This document shows positions 22,201-32,837 of a stretch of DNA of 64,000 nucleotides, in pieces (position 1 is the stretch's first letter; every line of letters starts with the position of its first letter). The translations under genes were made by a program, and so were the position numbers. Under the pieces are notes generated by a model. It had not been told where the DNA came from, did not search any database, and worked only from the letters and a program-made list of their open reading frames with translations. The DNA lies in assembly GCA_947034895.1 (NCBI GenBank), contig OX344765.1, positions 11,351,001 through 11,415,000 of the forward strand, written 5' to 3'. Source of the stretch: Rhytidiadelphus loreus. Taxonomy: Eukaryota; Streptophyta; Bryopsida; Hypnales; Hylocomiaceae.

Positions 22201-24118
22201 CCAACCACACGGCTATCAAGAAGCAACCCACTCCAGGAAACAGCACTTCGGCGCGGTTGATCCTGTCGTCTAGGAAGTAATTCATGGTAGTTCCTGCAGC
22301 ACCATCTCTTCCTTTTTCAGACACATGCTTCACAAAGTTTTTGTGTTTTTCAGACACACTTTTGTGTTCGCAAAAAAATGCAAAATTCTTGAGTAGTGCA
22401 AGCAAGATCCCTTCGGTCCCTTAAAACTAGGAAGCTACAATTCATAGTAGTTCCTGCACCACCGCTTCCTTTTCCAGATACATGCTCACAAAGATTTTCT
22501 ACTTTAAAATTCACAAAGAAATGTAAAATTCTTTAGTAATGGCAAGGTCCTTTTATTCCAGTATCCTCTTTTGAAATCTAAGATCAGCTCATTCCATAAA
22601 TCTTGCATTGAAACTCTTTCCATAAATCTCGCGGCACTCGCGGCACTCGTAGAAGGACACTCTCCAGTCTTTCATATTCAAGAATGTTGTGTTATGACTG
22701 AGGAGCTTTTTTTATTTACCTGCCACAACCGTAATGCTTGCAGACACCACTTCGGTGACGGACAACCCCACAAACGGCCACGCGTACTGGCACGCCAAGT
22801 TGCCCATGAACAACACCAACCCCCCTGCCAATGCGAACCCCACGGATGGGCCATTGTCCTGCACAGATGAACGTCAGTCACTCGCAAAAAACATTATTCT
22901 AGTTGATGGAAATACGTATATTTTAAACTATCATACGGGCAACTGTCATTGATTCTCGTAACTCAAATCCTCAATTGGAGCACGAAAATTGGACAACCTC
23001 TGTCCGAAATGACCTGCGTCATGGCAACTCTCAACTCCTTAGGAAAAGAAAAGTTTGAAAATTGTGAGAGGAACTGTGAAATGCATACGTTTTCTCTCAG
23101 GAAAGGAAAGGCCATGATTGTGAGACTCTCACTCTCTCTCTCTCTCTCTCTCTGTGTACGTGTTGAGGACAATTGAGCAGAAGAATCATACAAAACAAAA
23201 GATTCTGCACCACTGTCTAATTCCGACATTTGAGATCAAACAGATGGTGCAGGGATGTCACAAAAAGACACCCCAACGCAATTTCCTAATGATGTTGTGA
23301 GTACGGGTATAGCTTCCAAAACACTTCACTAGAGATATCGTTCAAATCTGAGGAATTGGGTGAAGAAGGCAGTTTGAAGAAAAAATTTGAGTGAGTTAGT
23401 ACGAGTTTCTTGTTCTGGTTATCAAGAGTAGGTGGCAAAATGGCGGGTTTCTTCAAAGATACCATAGCCTATTTGCTACCAATGCTGCGAACATCACTCC
23501 AAATTTGGAGAATAATGGTTCAAGTTGGAGGAATGGAGGGATTTGGTAAAGCAGGCAAAACGAATCCTTTTGAGTAAAAATGCCTGAATCACAGAAGTCT
23601 ACCTTCGTGTTTTTTTCTCCTAGCGACTCAAAGCAAAATGTCACATCGAAAAACGGTATTGAACCTAGGTTTTCCCAAAAGACACCCTTCCCCAAAAATA
23701 TCTAGCATGGCTTCAAGGAATTGGGTATGGCTGACCAAAGAACTCTCTCACTGACAAAGTATGCATCTTTTTTTCTCTCTCTTCTGGGCTACCAAGAGCA
23801 CAAGCCGCAGGTGTCATCTACTAAATTAGGAAGCCAGCAAGTGAAGGACTCGGTGAGCCATGTATGTATCCATTGCCATACCTGGCTAATCTGGGTGAGG
23901 AAGTTGGGCTTCTCGTGAGTGGAGCTGCCAATCTGGCCCAAAGTGAAGGCGAACAACAAGGCCGCGAGCAAATTCGTGATGCTGTAATCCAAGTAGGTGT
24001 GCACCAAGTGACGACCTCGCCGCTCCACCAAGTTCATAACAGCCGGCCATGTGCCCAGAAAACAGAGGGCAGCCAGCATCAAGGCTATGGCCGCCCCTTT
24101 GTCCTCCACCAAATACAT
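19261..24118 (-). CDS. UPS: Ureide permease (allantoin/uracil transporter), six exons
   Basis: Plant ureide permeases carry allantoin, uracil and related compounds across membranes with about ten transmembrane helices. Exons (minus): 23882-24118, 22720-22858, 22293-22140, 21063-21192, 20148-20522, 19261-19419. All introns are GT-AG (1023, 426, 947, 540 and 728 bp) and the exons join in phase into 397 residues, close to the roughly 390 of Arabidopsis UPS1. Family blocks in order are MYLVEDKGAA, LCFLGTWPAV, HTYLDY, GLSVTEVVSASITVV, NYFLDDRINRAEVLFPGV, GMCFSLFSPAFNVATNDQW, LCGLGNGLQFMGGQAAGYAA and the C-terminal SAGHRKNE. The region around residues 165-222 is the hydrophilic central loop. Exon 4's acceptor (CGAG, exon from 21192) is the least certain because it has a weak pyrimidine tract; it was chosen because it alone keeps phase. 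Hydrophobic segments dominate the rest. The gene looks intact. Confidence 0.93.
19582..20100. repeat. Tandem repeats within UPS intron 5
   Basis: A module of about 190 bp is repeated from 19582 and from 19771 (shared words AATGCTCAGTGTAAT or variant, TCAGCAAA). The sub-block AGCACCGTTGAATGTCAACT recurs near 19720, 19918, 20003 and 20042. Confidence 0.75.
22281..22560. repeat. Duplication of the UPS exon 3 acceptor region
   Basis: Block 22281-22420, which includes the first bases of exon 3 (minus strand), its AG acceptor and upstream intron, is repeated with small changes at about 22441-22560 in intron 2. The upstream copy retains GGTGCAG as a possible acceptor and about 15 exon-like bases, followed by GTAGCT. 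Confidence 0.7.
23124..23152. repeat. (CT)n microsatellite in UPS intron 1
   Basis: A CT dinucleotide run on the plus strand lies within the first intron of UPS. Confidence 0.85.
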
Positions 24119-24134
24119 CCTCACAAATTTGCTA

Positions 24135-24250
24135 AACACACAAAACACACAACACACAACACACACACACACACAAACACAAACACACAAACACACAAAC
24201 AAGCACTTACAGAAACACACACTTACACACGATTACACACAATTACACAA
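24135..24250. repeat. CA-rich tract in the UPS leader
   Basis: An interrupted (CA)n/(AAACAC)n tract of about 115 bp begins 17 bases before the UPS start codon. On the coding strand it is a GT/T-rich tract ending in TTTAG (24136-24132), which could be the acceptor of a leader intron leaving 13 untranslated bases before the ATG. No matching donor was fixed. Confidence 0.7.
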
Positions 24251-24753
24251 GCTTCCCGGCCTCTCTTTCCCTTTCCAATCCCACCCCAATCCGAACAGAA
24301 AGCTCACAATCCAAGCTGCAAAACCACCCACAACTCTGAACCCCGACAATTTGCTACCACACAGCAAACTGCAGCTAAGTATGGCGCAGGTTTCCCATGC
24401 TAACTCAACGTTAATGCAAGCGCAAGCGCGCGCGAGCAAGCTCACTCGCTCACTTCGTAATGCACAAGCTTAGTCAGATGTATTCGATCGGGTTACGCTT
24501 CCAATTCACAGCAAAAATTAGAAGAATACTAACTTCGAGATAGATTTCGAACTTCCCCGAGAACTTTGTACTGGAATTAAACAGGGTCTTCAGAAAACTC
24601 CTGAAAAGGAAAAACTCTATTTGCGACTGCAGCTAGAACTCCATCTCTCTAGATCGAGCGCACGTTACCCCACTCTCTCTCCAATTCCTGCAAAACCCCG
24701 GCCAAACTCTTGCAAAATACAACACTTGTATAAGCACAACTAACAGTCACGGA

Positions 24754-24766
24754 AGGCTATTTATGC
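24754..24766 (-). promoter_or_regulatory. Candidate TATA box of UPS
   Basis: Read on the minus strand, TGCATAAATAGCC resembles a plant TATA box. It would place the transcription start near 24725, about 600 bases before the ATG, consistent with a leader intron. Confidence 0.45.
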
Positions 24767-25321
24767 ATTTAACTGCAGATTGAAAAGCAAACTGCAGCAA
24801 AGGTGCGTGGTTCTCGATCCCCTGAAAGCTATATTATGATTGTTTATGACATTCTTTTATTAAGTTTTATCATTCACTAGTGCAAAAGCTTGAGTTTTGG
24901 GTACCAAACTTATGGATTTGATTTTGACAGAAAAGAGAAAAAGAGAGGCATCTGCCACACTCTTCTGATACCACACGGACGACGTGTCTGATTTTTAAGA
25001 AAAGAATTTAGCAGTACTGTACTTCTATCAGTTCTATGGGGTGAGTTTTTTTTTGCAGAAAAAAAAATCTCATGATAAACTGAAAAAAAAAAACGTTTTT
25101 ATTGTGAGATTCTAGTTTAGTGGATTCTTTGTGAGAATCGATATTTTGTATGTTTTTTGTTGTTTTTTTCTATTTAAAAAAATTTATATGTATACTGTAT
25201 GAATGACGGAGCTGGGCCGAATCTTTCCGGGGTTTTCTTTTTTCTTTTTCTTTTTTTCTTTTCTTTTTGTTTTGTGTCTGAGAACGGGAACGGAGAAGCA
25301 CTGCTATGGGTGGCTTTTTGT

Positions 25322-25352
25322 GATGACGTGGCACCAGTTTGTACACGTCATC
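25322..25352. promoter_or_regulatory. Inverted TGACGTG pair upstream of UPS
   Basis: GATGACGTG at 25322-25330 and its exact reverse complement CACGTCATC at 25344-25352 are separated by 13 bases. The TGACGTG core is a known plant bZIP site type. It lies about 600 bp upstream of the candidate UPS transcription start. A further ACGTGTC lies near 24980. Function is inferred. Confidence 0.4.
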
Positions 25353-25488
25353 GTGGGGTTATTCTCTACTGAGGGGCTCCTGTTGGTTGGTTGGTTGGGT
25401 GGTGATATTCCTTGACCTTTTTTTTGACGGAGGAAGAGCATCTCTTCCATGAAAACGTGCTGATAGAATTTTAAAGTTTTACTAGAGT

Positions 25489-25914
25489 AAGGTAATATGC
25501 TCTAAAAAGTGACCATTTTTAAGGGCCGGTCCACCCTTTTTCGTAGGTTTTCATGGACAAAAATATTTTTAGATCATTTTTCAGAATGAAAGAGAAATAG
25601 ATGTGGAACCTAACACAAGTGGTTTTGTATTTTTCCAAGCATTTTTTAATTACTTATAAATTTTCAAAGATTCGGGGCATAGGCACCTATTTGTGACCAT
25701 ATAGGTCTCCCCAAATCCGTCCACTTGCAACTTGTAAAGAGATGTGGGGAAATCAAAGACAATGATTGGCTCTTACAATTGAAAAATAAATTTTCCTAGA
25801 TTCATTCAATTGCTAAAGTAGTCCATTGAAGGATTGCCTCATCTCCATTTTCTAGCTAAAAATAGGAGCAATTTGAAGGAGAGGGGTGCTTTTAGAGCAT
25901 ACTACATTAGCCCT
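25489..25914. mobile_element. Repeat family H, divergent copy 2
   Basis: Ends near ATATGCTCTAAAAAG and CTTTTAGAGCATACT are inverted. The interior contains the family words GTGGAACCTAACACAAGTGG and GATTGGCTCTTACAATTG, the latter shared with the copy at 58334-58749. Confidence 0.5.
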
Positions 25915-26022
25915 GGTCTAGTTTTTGTCATAATTTAATCATGCTCCCTCCCCAAAGATTCATAATTTAGGATAATCTAAGATCCAAAAATAACTTTAAG
26001 AAAATCCATAACTTTCACACTA

Positions 26023-26352
26023 AGGTAGGAGGTCCATAAATCAACCATTTAAGAGCTGAAAGTTGAATTTTGGGGAGGTGAAGCTTCTTGAAACATTTTT
26101 CAGTAAATTTCCCTTGGAAGACAAGTGGAATTGGCATCTAACCCAAGTTGTTTCATATTTTTTGGAACTTTATGGAATTAGTTTTGAAATTTTGAAGTTG
26201 AAATGGCATAGAGCTTTGTAATCACACACCCCCTCTAAATAGACATTGTTCGTACATTGTTGAAGGTTATGAAAAAGCAACATGTACAAATAGTAAACAT
26301 TTTATGAGGTGGACAATTTTAGAGCTTGTGCTCTTTCAAAACCTCCTACCTC
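26023..26352. mobile_element. Repeat family H, copy 3
   Basis: Termini AGGTAGGAGGTCCAT and AACCTCCTACCT are inverted repeats. The interior carries GGAATTGGCATCTAACCCAA, the marker of the family. It is about 330 bp with no coding capacity. Confidence 0.65.
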
Positions 26353-26432
26353 AGGGGTTGCTACACCCTCTTCATCCCGTTCTCAATCTTTACAGAATGA
26401 AGATGTGACACTTTCTAGTTAGCTGTCCTTAA

Positions 26433-27329
26433 CCCCAAAAGGACCATTGTCCCTTTGGAGGACAAATTGGAATTCAAGCAAGTATCTATGGTCCCAATTT
26501 TTGTCATGATTTTTTGAAATTTCTTTTTAAAAATAGAAAAAATTATTATCTTCATGAAATTTTATTTTTTTTCAATTGGTGTCCAAGAACAAAAGTTATG
26601 CCCAAATAAGCTCAAAATAAGGGAGACCAGGCAACAAAAAGAAAATTTGAAAATTTTCTTTTCTAAATTTTCTTTTCTCATAGATTATATTTTTGTCTAC
26701 ATAGAAAGCTTTTATTCATTTCATTTGGATAAGTGATGTGAAAGTTATGGACAATCTTGTTTTTTGGCAATCTAAGCATCTTCTTGAAAAAAATTACTTG
26801 TAGGATTCATTTCTGAATGTAATTTTTATGATTTAAAAAATAATCCACATGGTTTAGTTTTCTTGTGAGAAAAATCTTACCACTTAGATTAGTGCATTTA
26901 AATTCCATCTTAGAGATATTAAAAGTTTAGATTTTCCTTCTATCTCGTCCCTACTTCTACTTAATAATATTTTTAAGAATGAAAATTAAGTTTTTTTGAA
27001 TTTTTATTTTTTTACTAGACTCTCAACTCGATTCCCCACCATAAAGATTTAAGCCTCAAAACTCTGTAGTGCAAAAAATTTAAGTGAAGAAGGTTCAAAT
27101 CAAACAATCTAGTACTGCAATGTACAAAAGAAAACTTGTTTTTTTCACTTTAAACGCAAATATCTTGCAATTTGTGCAATCAAAATTTATGAAATTTATT
27201 CCACACATCTCATACCATTTAGGTATAAGATCCTATGATTAGATGTGCAAAAAAACAAATTTTAAATTTTTTTTACTCTTTACAATAGAAATGGCAGTTT
27301 TGAGTGTTTTTTTGCAGTTCTTTAGGAGG
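26433..27329. mobile_element. TTAA-flanked element, family A copy 2
   Basis: The left end CCCCAAAAGGACCATTGT follows TTAA (26429-26432). The right end GTTCTTTAGGAGG is followed by GTAA, a mutated TTAA. The whole 0.9 kb is highly similar and collinear with 31924-32833. The only frames are short. Confidence 0.7.
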
Positions 27330-30300
27330 TAACTTATAGAGGTCCTATTCTTTGAAGATTGAGAATGGACATTATTATTCTCCGAAGATGAAGAATGGGC
27401 GTGAAGAAGATTTCGCTAAAGAATGATTATTTCTCACTTTCACCGTAGACAATTGAAAAGTACCCCCCATCCTCACAATAACCACGCGCAATCGCCACAC
27501 TGAACAGCAAGTTGGCGCAACATCTTCACTGAGCAATCAATACTCAACATCGGTCCAACATCCTCATGTAGTGTTGAACATGTGTGAGCACTAAAAAATT
27601 ACTCAGTCAATCTTCCTCTATAGGTTTAGGGTTTTTTCCAGTTTCCATTCTCATTCTTGCAACGACACAAAAAGGGGGTCACACCTTCTTTATAAAGAAC
27701 AACTTTCTATTAGTTCATATTTTTAGTCTACAACTTCTCATTCTTCATAAAAGTTTAATTCTCAAGGAAAGTGTAACTACTCTTGCTATATGTCCAAACA
27801 CCATGAAACAAAGTCAGTGCATCCTTCCTCACAGAGAGCCTTCTAATGGTACCATGAACCTGGCTGGGGGAGACATGGTTCCTAAGATCTCACCATAACA
27901 AACGAACAAAACAACCCAAAACAAAAGATAATTTTAATTCACTTTTTAATTCAAAAAAACCCCATAACTTTCACATTGTATGTCCAAACACCATGAGACA
28001 AAGTCTGTGCATCCCTCCTCGCAAAAAGCTTTATAATAGTACCATGAATGCAACCAAGGGATGCATGGTTGTGGAAATCTCAATGTAACAAAAAAAAATG
28101 TAATTTAATGTATAGAATTATTAATATAAAATATAACATTGTTTACCAATGAGGTAGGGGACTTTTTTGCATCCTTGAGAAGGGACCCCCTATAGTGAAT
28201 AAAATTGTTTTATATGGCTCCTTAGCCAAACCCAATCCTTTAATTAATTAGTAAGTCCTTCCCATGTATCTAGCAAAATAGAATATCCTTCCTAACATAG
28301 AGAGGACTATTGCTTGGTTATACAATGTTATGAATTGTAAACTCAATTACAATATACTTAAGAACTCTAAAATACCATCATTGGAACTAGATCAAAATAT
28401 CACATGAAGTAAGGTACACTAATAATGAAATTTTGTATTAGCCACACTAATTGGTTTTAAAATGTTATGATTGTTTACTCTTCACGAATATTTTTACCAA
28501 CTATGTTTATAGAGACCCTCTTTCTTTGAATAGTATTGATATCTATGTTTTTGGTAAAAATCTTCATTTAGAGTATAAACTTATAGCATTTTCAAATCCA
28601 CTAGTATAGTAACATTAAAATTTCACTAGTAATGTAGTGGCACCTTAATCTATTAGGTATTTAAAACAAACTCCTACTTTTTGCCCTATAGAAAATCATA
28701 TGTGTTGTGAAACCTCGAATCTTCTATTTAAAATTTAAATAGATTATGGAAGTAGATAATAAGGGGTATGACTATCCATGAATCATTCTTTGTTGCTTCA
28801 AAGTTCCAAGTGTGTTGTTCTTAACACTTGAGGTCTATGACCAATTGTAAACATTAGATGAGATCCGGGGGGCTTGGAGGGCCGTTTTAAGCCTGCTCCC
28901 AGCTTTGTTCCCTAGGCCTCATCGAATGCCGGTGTCAGAAAAAAATAATAGTAATTTAAATATTCTTAAAATGAAAAACAAAGTTTGAATTTCTTTTTCT
29001 TTTTTTCAAAAAAAGTGACATGTCAATCGTTGTGCTACGTTCAACGCAACTCACAAACTGCAGTTTTGGCCAATTTTGGTTGGTTCCCAAATTGGGAACT
29101 CACAGCCCTCCAAAGTAGGAAAAAACACATCTAATGAGCCTATAACATGTAACATGTTGCCTTTGGAAATTTATAACATATTCTTCAAACAACATTTGGA
29201 CTAAGACAACTAAAGGACACCTCCATTGGAAATACACCATATTTAAACAATGTGTTATGTATATGTAATATGTATAATGACCTTGTCCTACAAAGTATTC
29301 AAATAAATATTTGAGCATGATTCCCACTACCAAATTAATCTTTATTAGATCTTATGGGCAATTAAAAAGAATTTTAGCACGTTTTAGCAAGAACTTTATG
29401 GACTATTGAATATACATTTTATTTATATATAAGCAACTACAATCCTACAAAATTATGATTGATTGACATTTTATAAAACTCTCAAAATTACAAGGGCAAT
29501 TATCTTTTTGTAGTCAATAAACACCTTTGTAATTCTTTTACGACTTCATTTGTCTTTTGTATATAAAGTGGATTTTTGATGTGGTCTATTTTATTTTCTT
29601 GCTTCAAGCATATTGTTTATTTGTGGATTAAAAGTTGAAACTCAAGTTGACTCCAAGTAGACCATTGTTCCTTTGGGGGATAAATGTGAGGATAAATGAA
29701 AGTTTGAATAGGTTCCTAAGATCTCAATTTTTGATTCAATTTATTGAATTTTTTTAAAGATAAAAAAAAACATTAGTATTTTAGGAATATGATTTTATTT
29801 CAATTAGTGCCCAAGAGCAAAAATTATGCCACCCTGAGCATGAAATGGAATTTGTAGGTCAAATCTTTTTTTGAAATATAATTAATTAATTAAATTTTCT
29901 CATATCATACTAAAGAGTTTTGTAAATTTTGTGGTTTGGGCCTAAAAAACTCTTTTAGGTTTAAATTTGATTTACATTTTCGACAATCAATTTTTTTATA
30001 TACTATTACACTATTTGTACCACATCAGGTTCAAACTTTGCTGAAATTTTTGAATTCCTCGATAAATTATGACAATTTTGAAATTCACCATGTAATCAAT
30101 ATTAATTTTTTTCTTTCCTTATGAATTCACTTACCCCTTACACCACCATTAGTAGGAAGGTGAAAATGTCTATTACCATCCACTTATGCATTTCTAAATA
30201 CCCATACGCAAAATCAACACATGAGATCATAAAGTGGTTAATCCTTGTAACGATTGGGCGGCCTAAAAGTGTCCAATGGATGAGAGAGAGAATCTTTTTA

Positions 30301-30490
30301 TGTAGGACAAAAGTTGGTAGATATTAATCTTTGGAATTTTATGTGAAAAAAAAGGGAGAGGTCTTGCACAGTAGTTTGACTCCTCCATTGAGTGCTCTTA
30401 GTTGTTATTTTTGAAAGCAAATGAATGATCCATGCGGTACCCAAAAGGATGATTAATTAATTTCCACGGTGATTAGTCCATCCCATCTAT
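27330..30490. other. Gene-free repeat DNA
   Basis: It contains a 190-bp-spaced duplication (from 27789 and from 27979, both starting TATGTCCAAACACCATGA), a copy of repeat I in inverted orientation (28139-28255), a family T terminus near 28861-28930 (GGAGGGCCGTTTTAAGCC) and a family A fragment at about 29650-29900. No gene was recognised. Confidence 0.5.
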
Positions 30491-30494
30491 TTAA

Positions 30495-30719
30495 CCCTTA
30501 AACGACAAGCTAATCACCGAGGAACACAGCTGCTTTTTGGAGTTGTTTAAATAGTAGGTTTAAAAAAAATGCAAAAGCACTCATTGGAAGTCAAACTACT
30601 CCAAAAGACGTTCCCTTTTCACACAAAATTTGGAGGATGAATAGTTGCACTTTTGTCCCACATGGAGAGATTCTTTGTCATTCATCGTCCAGGAAAACAT
30701 CCTCAACATCATTTAAGGG
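30495..30719. mobile_element. TTAA-flanked element, family C copy 1
   Basis: The left end CCCTTAAACGACAAGC follows TTAA at 30491-30494. The right end ATTTAAGGG precedes TTAA at 30720-30723. The interior block ACTCATTGGAAGTCAAACTA is shared with copies at 51010-51230 and 31745-31907. Extra copies of the right terminus follow in tandem to 30797. Confidence 0.65.
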
Positions 30720-30797
30720 TTAATTTCCATGATGACTAGCCCCTCCATTTATGGATTAATTTCCATGGTGACTAGCCCATGCATTTAAGGGTTAATT
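30720..30797. repeat. Tandem extra termini of family C
   Basis: Two units of 37-40 bp starting TTAATTTCCATG resemble the inverted left terminus of family C (TTAACCCTTAAA ... GTCACCATGGAA). The second ends TTTAAGGGTTAA. Confidence 0.6.
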
Positions 30798-31744
30798 GAA
30801 GGTCGGTTTGTTTGTGGTTCCAGTTGATTTTAGGGTTGCTGGCCCTTGGAGTTGCTTTCAGGCCTATTCCAACTGGTTGCCACAAACATAACGCGGCGTA
30901 AGGAGGGGTGGATCATTATTTAATTCTTTATTAAAACTTATTCCCACAGCATCAAATGTAGGAATGGCTTTGTTTAAAAATTAAAAATTAAAAAAATGTG
31001 GGAAAGGCTTTCCAGAGGTGCAACTGTCTTCAAAAATATTTTTAAGAACTGGAGAATCTCCCAAACTCTGGAAAAAGCTACAATCCCATTGGTTGCATGG
31101 ATTTTTCTTTCCAAAATCTGATACTTAGCAAAATAGTATATTCAGCAAAATGGGATATTCAGGGAAAAAGGGGAAATGACTGTACGGAACACTTGTATGC
31201 AATTGGGATTAGAGCATCTCCAGTGGTCCTTCAAAAGGTATACGACATGTTTCCCACACAGGGCCCCATTGGCGCAAGACAAGGCTTTTGTTTTTTTTGA
31301 CATTATAGTGCCATATTGCACCAGAAAAAAAAAATAATAATTTGGCTGAAAAATGGCAACAAACCATGAAGTTTTTTAGCCACTAAGGGCCTCCTTACAT
31401 GTATCGGTCATCGGGGAACTTTCACAACAGGTGCTACAGTGAAAAATAGACATTGCACTTTCATGTGGACCCGGTGGGTGGGGATGGAGACAATAAAAAA
31501 TTCCCTCTTATTAGATTCCATGGTCTCCACCAATGAGGTTGTCCACCGGTATTGGTGAAACTTCAACTCCTCCTTTCCTGCTTGCCCACCCCGGCAAGAC
31601 CATCGGTGGAGCCACTTTTGTCTTCTTGCTTGAATTAGCGGAAAGCTTGCCCACCGGGTGAGCATGTAAGCTCGCCTTAAGGGATAAAAGACGAAGGGGT
31701 GACCTTGGAAATCATCCCTTTTCATTACCGTGTGAATCACTGGC
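30798..31744. other. Intergenic DNA, nothing firm
   Basis: No gene was recognised. The phrase GAGCATCTCCAGTGGTCC near 31211, common at the ends of plant transposon relics, hints at another decayed element. A 118-codon minus frame at 31408-31764 has no recognisable feature. Confidence 0.35.
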
Positions 31745-31907
31745 TTTAGAAATAGCAAAAACACTCATTGGAAGTCAAACTATTGTAGAAGGCCTCCCCT
31801 TTTCACAAAACAAAATTCCAAGGATGAATAGTTGCACTTCTGTCCTACTACAAAGATTCCATCTCATCCATCGGACACCAAACGTCGTGCTCGACATTTA
31901 ATAAGGG
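31745..31907. mobile_element. Family C copy 3, left end missing
   Basis: It shares CACTCATTGGAAGTCAAACT and GGATGAATAGTTGCACTT with the other copies and ends AAGGG before TTAA at 31908-31911, only 8 bases before the TTAA of the next family A element. Confidence 0.6.
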
Positions 31908-31923
31908 TTAAATTTCAAATTAA

Positions 31924-32833
31924 CCCATATAGGACCATTGTGCCTTTTGGGGACAAATAGGATTTTGGGCAGGTACTTGCGGGCTAAATTTTTGTCATGA
32001 TTTTTTTGAATTTTTTTTGAAAATAGAAAAATTGATGAGCTTCATGGAAATATTCTTTTGTTCAATTAGTGCCTAGAAACAAAAGTTATGCCCAAATAAG
32101 CTCAAAACATAGGAGAGGAGCAATAAAAACTAAATTCAAAATTTGAATTTTGAATTTTTGAATTTTTATTATTCATAGATTATATTTTTTTTCTACATTT
32201 AATGCTTTGATTCATTCCATTTGGATTTGTTATTAGAAAGTTATGGACAATCTTGTTTTTTGAGCAATTAGAGCATTTTTCTTGAAAAAATAACTTCTAG
32301 GATTCATTTCTAAATGCAACTTTTAAAATTGAAAAAAAATAAATCCACATGGTTTAGTTTGCTTCCTAGAACAATGTCACCATTTGGATTAGTGCATTTT
32401 AATTCCATTTTAGAGATATTAATAATTTAAATTTTCCTTCTATCTCATACCTACTTCTACTTAATAATTTTTTAAAGAATAAAAATTAAGTTTTTTTGAA
32501 TTTTTTTTTCTGTCCCTAGACTCTCAACTTGATTCCCTACGATGAAAATTTAAAGCTCAAAACTTTGTATTGCCAAAAATTTAATTTAAGAAGGTTCAAA
32601 GTCAAATAATCAAGTCCCGCAATGTCTTGAAAACTTGTTTTTTCACTTTAAATGCAGATATCTTGCAATCTGTGTGGTCAAAATTTTGAATTTTTTTTTG
32701 CACATTTTCATACTAGTTAGGTGTAAGATCCTATGGTTAGATGTGGAAAAAAAAATTCAATTTCTTTTTTTCTTTGCTATAAATGGCAATTTTGAGTGTT
32801 TTTGGCAGAAAAAAGGCCTTGGTCCTTTAGGGG
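31924..32833. mobile_element. TTAA-flanked element, family A copy 3
   Basis: The left end CCCATATAGGACCATTGTG follows TTAA (31920-31923). The right end CCTTGGTCCTTTAGGGG precedes TTAA (32834-32837). It is collinear with copy 2 over its full length and is the best preserved long copy. Confidence 0.75.
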
Positions 32834-32837
32834 TTAA

